NCBI GenBank assembly: GCA_905214725.1 | Contig: CAJMNH010000003.1 | Coordinates: 124,001-188,000 of the forward strand | Reading direction: 5' to 3' | DNA from: an uncultured bacterium | GTDB lineage: Bacteria; Bacteroidota; Bacteroidia; Bacteroidales; Rikenellaceae | Length of the DNA stretch: 64,000 nucleotides | Shown here: positions 26,964-33,444 of the stretch, in pieces | Layout of the letters: every line of letters starts with the position of its first letter | How positions within the stretch are numbered: position 1 is the first letter of the stretch | The notes under the pieces: model-generated | Told to the model about the DNA's origin: nothing | What the model saw: the letters and a program-made list of their open reading frames with translations, nothing else | The model's database searches: none | Translations under genes and position numbers: made by a program

Positions 26964-27179
26964 ATGAAAAAAATCTATGCTTTCATCGTTGTAGTCGCTG
27001 CCGCTGCGATGGTATCGTGCGCAGGTAACGCGAACAAACCGGCTGCTGCCGAGGCTGAGGCTGTCGAGGTTGCTGTCGAGGAGGTTTCGGCGTGCTGCGG
27101 CGAGTGCGCGGATTCGGTCAAGACCGATTCCTGCTGCCAAGCCGAGGCTGCTGCCGAGGTCGTTGAAGCTGCTAAATAA
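26964..27179 (+). CDS. Small Ala/Glu-rich lipoprotein with cysteine cluster
   Basis: A 71-residue protein. Residues 1-18 form a lipoprotein signal (AFIVVVAAAAMVSC) with the lipid-anchored cysteine at 19. The mature part is acidic and low in complexity (AAAEAEAVEVAVEEV) and carries five more cysteines in CCGEC at 44-48 and CC at 57-58, spaced as a possible metal or disulfide site. It has a consensus promoter and its own terminator, so it is a monocistronic and probably well-expressed gene. I do not recognise a named family. A metal-binding or redox role is speculation. Confidence 0.85.
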   Translation: MKKIYAFIVVVAAAAMVSCAGNANKPAAAEAEAVEVAVEEVSACCGECADSVKTDSCCQAEAAAEVVEAAK

Positions 27180-27214
27180 GTATCCCCGAAAAGGTTAGTT
27201 ATTTGTGCAGATGT

Positions 27215-27246
27215 GCGGGACGGATGGTATCCGTCCCGCTTTCTTT
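27215..27246 (+). terminator. Terminator after the Cys-rich lipoprotein gene
   Basis: An 11-bp perfect stem (27215-27225 with 27229-27239), a three-base loop and TTTCTTTAT follow 36 bases after the stop. Confidence 0.75.
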
Positions 27247-27260
27247 ATGGAAGTCGATGA

Positions 27261-27296
27261 AAAAACGGAGGTTTCTGCAAAGAAACCTCCGTTTTT
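27261..27296 (-). terminator. Terminator after ribH
   Basis: A 15-bp perfect stem (27261-27275 with 27282-27296) with T-rich ends lies 20 bases beyond the ribH stop on the minus strand. Confidence 0.8.
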
Positions 27297-27315
27297 GGGT
27301 ATTTGATCGGAACCG

Positions 27316-27840
27316 TCAGTTGATAGCCTTCCGGTCGAAGGCGTTCTCCTCGGTATCCATCTCATCCTGAAGGTGTACCATTTGGATGGCGGCGGCCGCC
27401 GCCTCGTCGCCTTTGTTGCCCAGACGTCCGCCCGAGCGGTCGAGCGCCTGCTGCAAATCGTTGGTCGTAAGCACACCGAATGCGATGGGCATGTTCCATT
27501 GCAGTTGCAGCTGCATCACGCCCTGCGTTACGCCTTGGCAGACGAAATCGAAATGACGGGTATCGCCCTGAACGACGCATCCCAATACGATCACGGCGTC
27601 CACGTCGGTGTATTCCGCGAAGAACTGGGCGCCCAGCGACAATTCGAATGTTCCCGGAACATACTTGATCTGGATGTTGTGTTCGGGACATCCGGCGTTG
27701 CGCAGCGTATGTACGGCTCCGCTGAGCAGCCCTTCGGTCACTTCGGAGTTCCACTCGGCCACGACGATGCCGAATTTCATCTCTTCGGCCGACGGCAGCG
27801 GGGAGTTGAGTTGCGACAGGTTGTGGTGCTTGGTTGCCAT
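27316..27840 (-). CDS. ribH: 6,7-dimethyl-8-ribityllumazine synthase
   Basis: RibH condenses 3,4-dihydroxy-2-butanone 4-phosphate with the pyrimidine precursor to form lumazine, the penultimate step of riboflavin synthesis; it assembles into capsid-like particles. The 174 residues carry VVAEWNSEVTEGLLSGA, YVPGTFELSLGAQFFAE and VIVLGCVVQGDTRHFDFVC, all family signatures, the last with the catalytic histidine. There is no FMN riboswitch upstream. It follows the TPR gene by six bases and probably shares its transcript. Confidence 0.96.
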   Translation of the reverse strand: MATKHHNLSQLNSPLPSAEEMKFGIVVAEWNSEVTEGLLSGAVHTLRNAGCPEHNIQIKYVPGTFELSLGAQFFAEYTDVDAVIVLGCVVQGDTRHFDFVCQGVTQGVMQLQLQWNMPIAFGVLTTNDLQQALDRSGGRLGNKGDEAAAAAIQMVHLQDEMDTEENAFDRKAIN

Positions 27841-27846
27841 CGTTCG

Positions 27847-28536
27847 TTAGAGACTGTTGATATACTTTTCGGTGTCGCGCGCCTCGAAGGAGTTCGGATA
27901 AACGGTTGCGATGCGTTCGAAGCACTCTTTGGCTTTAGCCTTGTCGCCCAGCGCCTTGTAGGCGCGGCCGGCCTTCATCAGAAAGAGCGGTGCGGTCGTG
28001 TTGTTGTCGGCGGCCTTGACGGCTTTCTCGTAGAACTTCACGGCCTCCTTGTAATTGCCTTCGTCGACGGCGATATCGCCCTGCAATCCGTAGTTCTGTG
28101 CATTGACGACGGCTCCCGGAATCCCTTTCACGGGCGAATATTTCGCCAGATAGTCGGCGGCGTTCTTCAGGTCGCCCTCTTTGAGGTAACAGATGCCGGC
28201 ATAATGCTTGGCCAGATTGCCCGCAGGGGTCGAACCGTACCGCTCGATCACTTCGAGGAAACCTGCGCCGTTGTCGTCGCCGTTCAGTGCAACCGCATAG
28301 TCTGCGTCGTTGGCCTCGAATTTGCCTTGTGCCTGCGCGAGCAGCTCGGAGGCCTTTTCATTGCGCGGTTTCGAGACGAGATTGCGGTAGCCGACATAAA
28401 GACCGCCCAGCAATACCAGAACGATCAGACCCAGCGTGAGGGCTTTTCCGTTGTTCTCGAAAAAGAGTTCGGTGCGGCTCATTGCAGTGCCGATGCTCTC
28501 CTCGGTCGAATTCACTGCATTCTGATTTTTTGCCAT
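27847..28536 (-). CDS. Membrane-anchored tetratricopeptide repeat protein
   Basis: A 229-residue protein: a soluble N-terminus, one membrane helix (LTLGLIVLVLLGGLYVGY at about 33-50) and TPR-like helical repeats (GNYKEAVKFYEKAVKAADNN, LFLMKAGRAYKALGDKAKAK). The layout resembles YfgM/DUF2133-type proteins that act with periplasmic chaperones or the Sec translocon. This is a family-level guess. It is upstream of ribH and divergent from recF. Confidence 0.85.
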   Translation of the reverse strand: MAKNQNAVNSTEESIGTAMSRTELFFENNGKALTLGLIVLVLLGGLYVGYRNLVSKPRNEKASELLAQAQGKFEANDADYAVALNGDDNGAGFLEVIERYGSTPAGNLAKHYAGICYLKEGDLKNAADYLAKYSPVKGIPGAVVNAQNYGLQGDIAVDEGNYKEAVKFYEKAVKAADNNTTAPLFLMKAGRAYKALGDKAKAKECFERIATVYPNSFEARDTEKYINSL

Positions 28537-28577
28537 AGTAGTTATTTTAGTTTTTATTTTTTCTACGATTCAAAGCA

Positions 28578-28585
28578 CAAAAATA
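28578..28585 (-). promoter_or_regulatory. -7 element of the TPR-ribH promoter
   Basis: The minus strand reads TATTTTTG, a full -7 match, 41 bases before the TPR start. Confidence 0.5.
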
Positions 28586-28637
28586 CATTTTTTTGTCCAA
28601 TATCCACCCTTATGCTGGTATTTTTTTCAATTTTTCG

Positions 28638-28645
28638 TACCTTTG
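28638..28645 (+). promoter_or_regulatory. -7 element of the recF promoter
   Basis: TACCTTTG matches TAnnTTTG fully and lies 82 bases upstream of the recF ATG. The -33 element is not evident. Confidence 0.5.
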
Positions 28646-28727
28646 AAGTCGAACCGCACACCCGTACCTTCGAAGCCTCCTTCCGGCATCCGCGTGCGGC
28701 GTTGGATCCGGCGGTTCGGCAGAAGCT

Positions 28728-29816
28728 ATGTATCTCAAACGATTGTCGCTCATCAATTTCAAGAATATCGGTCAGGAGGAGTTTCCGTTGGCCCCGGGAA
28801 TCAATTGTTTCGTAGGCGACAATGGTGCGGGCAAGACCAATTTCATCGATGCGATTCACTATCTGTCGATGTGCAAGTCGGCTTTCGCAATGACCGATAC
28901 GCAGAGCGTGCGCCACGGCGAAGAGTTTTTTCTGCTCGAAGGAAGCTATGAGCGGACGGACGGACGCAGCGAGCAGATCGTCTGCTCGTTCGCCCGTCGC
29001 AGCGGCAAGACGCTCAAACGCAACGGCAAGGAGTACGACCGTCTGTCGGATCATGTGGGGCTGGTTCCCGTGGTGATCGTCTCGCCTGCCGATGCGGCGC
29101 TGGTGAGCGATGCGGCCGACGAGCGGCGACGCTATCTCAACGGCTGTATCTCGCAGCTCGACCGGAGCTATCTTGCGGCCGTGATGCGCTACAACGCCGT
29201 GCTGTCGGAGCGGAACAAGTATCTCAAAATAGGTTCCGACGAGGATATGTTGCTGATTTACGACCGGCAGCTGGCCGAGCACGGGCAGGCGATTTTCGAA
29301 AAACGGCGGGCCTTTGCCGAGCGGCTGCAACCCATCGTGGGCGAGTATTACGCCCTGCTGTCGGGCGACCGCGAGCAGGTGGAGCTGTCCTATCGTTCGG
29401 AATTGTCCGAGACCCCTTTCATGGAGTTGTTGCAGCGCGCACGGCAGCGCGATCTGGTGAATCAGTTCACCACTGCCGGCGTTCACCGCGACGATCTGGT
29501 GCTGCGCATCAACGGCTATCCGTTGCGCAAATACGGTTCGCAGGGGCAGCAGAAGTCCTTTCTCGTGGCGCTCAAGCTGGCTCAGTACCGTGTCGTGGGA
29601 GCCGATAAGCGGGAGAAGCCCATCTTGCTGCTCGACGATCTGTTCGACAAGTTGGACATGGGGCGCGTCGAACAGCTTATCAAACTGGTATCGGGCGAGG
29701 AATTCGGGCAGATCGTCATCACCGATTGCAACAAGGTGCGTCTGGAGAAGATTCTCGGACGGCAAGGCGGCGACTACCTGCTGAATGTGGTCGAAAACGG
29801 AGGAATCGTAAAATGA
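28728..29816 (+). CDS. recF: DNA replication and repair protein RecF
   Basis: RecF is an SMC-like ATPase that loads RecA at single-strand gaps with RecO and RecR. The 362 residues start with MYLKRLSLINFKNIGQEEF, the family N-terminus, and carry Walker A GDNGAGKT at 30-37, the signature around KSFLVALKLAQYR, and Walker B LLLDDLFDKLD. dnaA, dnaN and gyrB are not adjacent, so this is not the classical origin cluster. The stop overlaps the next start (ATGA). Confidence 0.96.
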   Translation: MYLKRLSLINFKNIGQEEFPLAPGINCFVGDNGAGKTNFIDAIHYLSMCKSAFAMTDTQSVRHGEEFFLLEGSYERTDGRSEQIVCSFARRSGKTLKRNGKEYDRLSDHVGLVPVVIVSPADAALVSDAADERRRYLNGCISQLDRSYLAAVMRYNAVLSERNKYLKIGSDEDMLLIYDRQLAEHGQAIFEKRRAFAERLQPIVGEYYALLSGDREQVELSYRSELSETPFMELLQRARQRDLVNQFTTAGVHRDDLVLRINGYPLRKYGSQGQQKSFLVALKLAQYRVVGADKREKPILLLDDLFDKLDMGRVEQLIKLVSGEEFGQIVITDCNKVRLEKILGRQGGDYLLNVVENGGIVK

Positions 29817-30103
29817 GGCGAACCAAAGCGATGTTGATGGGCGATTTGCTCGAGGAGTTTTTCTCGCGTCCCTATGTGGCGGCGAAGGTCGCCGAAGGTC
29901 GTCTGCCCGACACGTGGCGCGAGGTCGTGGGCGATGCCGTGGCGAACCTTACGACCGATCTGCGGTTGGAAAACCATATCTTGTACGCCCGACTGCAATC
30001 GAGCGTCGTGCGGCAGGAGTTGTTCTACCAGCGCGAAGCGCTGCGCGACCGCATCAATGAAGTTTCGAAGGTGCGGCTGGTCAATGCCGTCATCATCAAG
30101 TAG
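29813..30103 (+). CDS. DUF721/DciA-like protein
   Basis: A 96-residue protein of the DUF721 family. The core LPDTWREVVGDAVANLTTDL and ILYARLQSSVVRQELFYQRE matches the DciA-type KH-like domain. DciA loads the replicative helicase DnaB in bacteria lacking DnaC, which most Bacteroidota do. Coupling to recF by a four-base ATGA overlap fits a replication role. The start at 29813 is chosen because of that overlap and the conserved beginning; the open frame runs further upstream inside recF. Confidence 0.85.
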   Translation: MRRTKAMLMGDLLEEFFSRPYVAAKVAEGRLPDTWREVVGDAVANLTTDLRLENHILYARLQSSVVRQELFYQREALRDRINEVSKVRLVNAVIIK

Positions 30104-30123
30104 TATATCCAGGCATAAAATCG

Positions 30124-30156
30124 AGGAGGGAACGGTTTCAACCGTTCCCTCCTTTT
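30124..30156. terminator. Bidirectional terminator between the recF operon and the RclA-like gene
   Basis: A 12-bp stem (30125-30136 with 30141-30152) and TTCA loop are followed by TTTT on the plus strand and by CGATTTTAT on the minus strand. Confidence 0.8.
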
Positions 30157-30180
30157 CGCCGGTTGCCGTGCCGGTCTCCC

Positions 30181-31551
30181 TTATGCGAACAGGTCGTTCA
30201 GCGATTCGCTCATGCTCGGATGCGTGTAGACCGAACCGCTCAACTCCCGCGCCGTGATGCCGTGCTTCATGGCCAGCGCGACGGTGTTGATCGCTTCGCC
30301 CGATTCGGGGCAGAAGAGCGTGCAGCCCAGAATCCGGTCGCTTTTTGCATCGATCGTCGCTTTGAGCAGCCCTTCGGCCGGTCCGAGAATTCGGGCGCGC
30401 GGGATCGATGAGACCCGAATGCGGTTGACGCGTACGGGGATGCCGGCCTTCTCGGCCTCCTCCTCGTGCATTCCCACATGCGACAGGGTGGGTTCGATAA
30501 AGACGGAGTAGGGGATCGGCCCCCGATTGCCGGTGGTTCGCAGCCCTTTTCCGAGCAGGTCGTCCCGAACGATCCGGTAGTCGTCGAGCGAAATGTAGGT
30601 AAACTGCAACCCTCCCGTAACGTCTCCGACGGCATGGATGTGGGGGATATTGGTACGCAGATGTTCGTCTACGCGGATTGCGCCCCGCTCGTCGGTTTCG
30701 ATTCCGGCCGCTGCGAGGTCGAGTGCGGCGGTTGCGGGCCGGCGTCCGGTGGCCAGCAGCACGGCGTCTCCCGTGATTTCGCAGCTTCGGCCGTCGTGCG
30801 TGTCCGTGACGCCGACGCGAGCCTGACCGGAAACGTCGTGAACAAAAGTTACTTTGGCGTTGAGCCGGAATTCGATCCCTTTGTTCTCCAATACAGTGCG
30901 CACCTCTTCCGCGATGTCGCGGTCTTCGCGGGGAATCAGCTCGGAGAACCCTTCGAGTACCGTGACGCGGGAGCCGAACGCGGCGTACATCGAAGCGAAT
31001 TCCAGTCCGATATACCCGCCGCCTACCACGATCAGATGGCGGGGCAACTCCGTGAGTTCCATGATCGAGGTGCTGGTGTAGGTATACCGGCTCTGCGCGA
31101 TTCCGTCGATGGGCGGAATCACGGTCTCGGCGCCGGTATTGACGATGATCTCCCTGCCCCGTATTTCCGCTATGCCGTTTTCGAGTTGTACGGCCACGAC
31201 GTTCGGCGACAGGAAATGGCCTTCGCCGGTGTAGACCGTGATCCGGTCGTTGTCGGCCAGTTTGTGGTAGTTCAGCTCGCGCAGCGAATCCGTCAGTTCA
31301 TTTTTCGTCTTGACGGCTTTTTCGTAATAGGCGGCTTGCCGGCCGAAATCGGAGAATCCGACAGCGGTTGCCAGATGTGCCTTGTGGATCAGGTCTTTGG
31401 TCGGAATGCATCCGATGTTGATGCAGGTTCCGCCGTACATTTTGTCCGAACGTTCGATCATCGCGACGCTCCAGCCGTGGCGGGCCAACTCGACGGCCAA
31501 GGTTTTCCCTCCCTTGCCGAAGCCGATGATAACGGCATCATACTCTTTCAT
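30181..31551 (-). CDS. RclA-like pyridine nucleotide-disulfide oxidoreductase
   Basis: A 456-residue flavoprotein of the dihydrolipoamide dehydrogenase/mercuric reductase fold. The N-terminus YDAVIIGFGKGGKTLAVELA, then YGGTCINIGCIPTK with the redox cysteines at 43 and 48, closely resembles E. coli RclA, the Cu(II) reductase protecting against hypochlorous acid. The second dinucleotide site is VVGGGYIGLEFASMYAAFGS, and the C-terminal dimer domain ends with YTHPSMSESL. The start at 31551 is chosen because earlier codons precede the conserved N-terminus. E. coli RclA partners RclB and RclC; here a DUF417/RclC-like gene lies about 23 kb away. Confidence 0.88.
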   Translation of the reverse strand: MKEYDAVIIGFGKGGKTLAVELARHGWSVAMIERSDKMYGGTCINIGCIPTKDLIHKAHLATAVGFSDFGRQAAYYEKAVKTKNELTDSLRELNYHKLADNDRITVYTGEGHFLSPNVVAVQLENGIAEIRGREIIVNTGAETVIPPIDGIAQSRYTYTSTSIMELTELPRHLIVVGGGYIGLEFASMYAAFGSRVTVLEGFSELIPREDRDIAEEVRTVLENKGIEFRLNAKVTFVHDVSGQARVGVTDTHDGRSCEITGDAVLLATGRRPATAALDLAAAGIETDERGAIRVDEHLRTNIPHIHAVGDVTGGLQFTYISLDDYRIVRDDLLGKGLRTTGNRGPIPYSVFIEPTLSHVGMHEEEAEKAGIPVRVNRIRVSSIPRARILGPAEGLLKATIDAKSDRILGCTLFCPESGEAINTVALAMKHGITARELSGSVYTHPSMSESLNDLFA

Positions 31552-31631
31552 ATGCTTATGAATTTTGGTTGTCGGTTGAATTTCTGCGTTTTCTCGTCGC
31601 ATCGTCCGGCTGTTCGGCCGACGATCGCTTG

Positions 31632-31639
31632 CAAAATTA
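31632..31639 (-). promoter_or_regulatory. Possible -7 element of the RclA-like gene promoter
   Basis: The minus strand reads TAATTTTG, a full -7 match, 80 bases upstream of the start. A second, weaker GATCTTTG lies at 31670-31677. Confidence 0.45.
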
Positions 31640-31748
31640 TCGCCTCGCCGGAAGCAGGTTTTATATTTACAAAGATCGGATATTTACGGGATATCTGGAG
31701 TTAACAGTATTCCCGAACTGTTGACAATTTTTCCCGATATTAAAAAAG

Positions 31749-31780
31749 AATACCGTACGGAAACGTACGGTATTCTCTTA
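31749..31780 (-). terminator. Terminator after the OmpA-family gene
   Basis: A 12-bp perfect stem (31749-31760 with 31765-31776) with a GAAA loop is followed on the minus strand by TTTTTTAA, 20 bases beyond the stop at 31801. Confidence 0.85.
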
Positions 31781-31800
31781 TGATTGGGTGCGCGTGCCGC

Positions 31801-33018
31801 TTATTTGATCACTACGACGCGGTTGTTTTCGATGTTGCCGCTGAAAGGCTGAACCGTAGCGCCGTAACCCTTGACGATCAGACGATCGGCCTTCACGCCC
31901 TTGCTTTCGAGATAGTCGGCAACGGCCTGAGCGCGCTCTTCGGAGAGTTTCATGTTGTATTCGGCGCTGCCCGTCTCCTTGTCGGCATAACCCGAAACGG
32001 TGAAGGTCTTGTCGGCCGGATTGGCGTTGATCTCCTCGGCTACCAGATCGAGCAGAATCTTGTTACGCTGCGACAACTCGGCGCTGTTGATCTTGAAGAA
32101 TGCGGGGCATGCACCATTGACAAAGACCTCTTTCTTCTTGCCTGCGGCATTCTGCAAAGCCTTGTTGGCTGCGGCCAACTGGTCTGCCAACGACTTCTCG
32201 TTGTCGCGGGCTGCGGCCAACGAACCTTCGAGCGCCGCGATGGCGGCCGTGTAGGCTGCGATGTCGGCGTCCGTGTATTTCTGCGGCATCTGACGTTTCC
32301 AGTTGCGGTCGTTGAACCGGTGCGTGAATCCGGCAGTCGCACTGTAAGCGACGGCATAGCTGCCGCCGTTGCTCAATGTACGGGGCAGATCCCTCTCGCC
32401 GAAGAGCCAGCCTTTGAGTTCGATGTCGAGATCCCAGCTCTTTGCGATGCGGAACTTGTTCAGCAAACCGGCCGTGAAGGCGAATTCCTGATTCGTGGAG
32501 TATCCCAACTCGTGCGCGCGGTCCGTGAAATCCATCGCCATGTAACCGAAGCCGACGAACGGAACGGCATAGTATGCGCGATCGGCGCGATAACCGCCGG
32601 CCCAGTTCGAGAAGTTGATCATCAGGTCGGTGTGAACGAACATATAAGGCGTGCGCTGCGTTGTTTCGGCAACGTTCGTCAGATTACGGAAACGACCGCC
32701 GGCCAACTGCAAACGGGCGCCGAATACGGGGTGGAACCACTTGGTGGCTGCGACGTTCACTTCGAAACCGATGCGGTCGCCGAAGTTGCCGGGCATGTCC
32801 TTGAAGACGAGATTCGACGTGCTCATCATCGACATACCGCCGCCGAACGACACTTCCCAGTTATCCCAGAACCCGTTCGAAACGAATCCTCTGACGCTGG
32901 GGTATTTCGGAACCGCCTGAACATCTTCGACCTCCATGACAACGACTTCTTCGCTGATCTGGGCGTAACTACCCACGGCGAACAGTGTGGATGCACACAA
33001 AAGGAAAAATTTTTTCAT
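31801..33018 (-). CDS. OmpA-family outer-membrane protein
   Basis: A 405-residue protein with a signal peptide (KKFFLLCASTLFAVGSYAQ), an N-terminal outer-membrane beta-barrel-like region (WEVSFGGGMSMMSTSNLVF, aromatic-ended strands), a short coiled coil (AAIAALEGSLAAARDNEKSL) and a C-terminal OmpA peptidoglycan-binding domain (TVSGYADKETGSAEYNMKLS then EERAQAVADYL). It would tether the outer membrane to the cell wall. ATG at 33018 is chosen since MKKFF begins a clean signal; 33027 (MVIM) is possible. The upstream promoter and strong terminator suggest an abundant product. Confidence 0.93.
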   Translation of the reverse strand: MKKFFLLCASTLFAVGSYAQISEEVVVMEVEDVQAVPKYPSVRGFVSNGFWDNWEVSFGGGMSMMSTSNLVFKDMPGNFGDRIGFEVNVAATKWFHPVFGARLQLAGGRFRNLTNVAETTQRTPYMFVHTDLMINFSNWAGGYRADRAYYAVPFVGFGYMAMDFTDRAHELGYSTNQEFAFTAGLLNKFRIAKSWDLDIELKGWLFGERDLPRTLSNGGSYAVAYSATAGFTHRFNDRNWKRQMPQKYTDADIAAYTAAIAALEGSLAAARDNEKSLADQLAAANKALQNAAGKKKEVFVNGACPAFFKINSAELSQRNKILLDLVAEEINANPADKTFTVSGYADKETGSAEYNMKLSEERAQAVADYLESKGVKADRLIVKGYGATVQPFSGNIENNRVVVIK

Positions 33019-33114
33019 AATAACCATATTTAAGTTGAACTGATTCTTGCAAAGTCCGTGCATTTCCGTATTGTGAACACTGTCACGGACTTTCTTACAC
33101 ATCCATATTTTATG

Positions 33115-33122
33115 CAAAAATA
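33115..33122 (-). promoter_or_regulatory. -7 element of the OmpA-family gene promoter
   Basis: The minus strand reads TATTTTTG, a full match, about 97 bases upstream of the start. The leader between is moderately AT-rich. Confidence 0.5.
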
Positions 33123-33236
33123 AGAATTTTTCGAGAAAAAAAGAGTGTTTCTTTATTTTTTCAGCCTCAAATAAAATAATTTATTGTGTATATAGACTTA
33201 TAGAATGTATTATAGGTCAGAATGTTTTATTCTGCA

Positions 33237-33317
33237 GTTAATCAGTTATCCGTATTTAATATTTAATGTTTAAGTACTTACACGAAGCCCAGGTCTGTCA
33301 GCTGTTCTGATAGATAA
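33237..33317 (-). pseudogene. Decayed copy of the 3' end of nrdJ
   Basis: Two blocks here align with the end of nrdJ 190-200 bases away. Block 33237-33257 matches 33436-33456 (around the nrdJ stop) at 15 of 21 bases, and every mismatch is a transition. Block 33281-33317 matches 33467-33503 at about 29 of 37. A 13-base insertion separates the blocks. The copy is AT-shifted and its frame is broken, so it is a remnant of a tandem duplication or of a lost nrdJ-like paralogue. The zinc-ribbon cysteines are not preserved. Confidence 0.6.
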
Positions 33318-33378
33318 ACAAACTTGTCCTATCTGAAACAGAGCCGTTTTTTATATTCATATTTGATCGTAAAGAAAT

Positions 33379-33424
33379 AATTTGCCCCATCCGCTGTTCG
33401 ACAAACGCACGGATGGGGCAAATT
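33379..33424 (-). terminator. Terminator after nrdJ
   Basis: A 15-bp perfect stem (33379-33393 with 33410-33424) with a 16-base loop lies 21 bases beyond the stop; the outer arm gives AAATT and the tail TTATTTC on the minus strand. Confidence 0.7.
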
Positions 33425-33444
33425 ATAGTTTTCCGGTCAATCGG

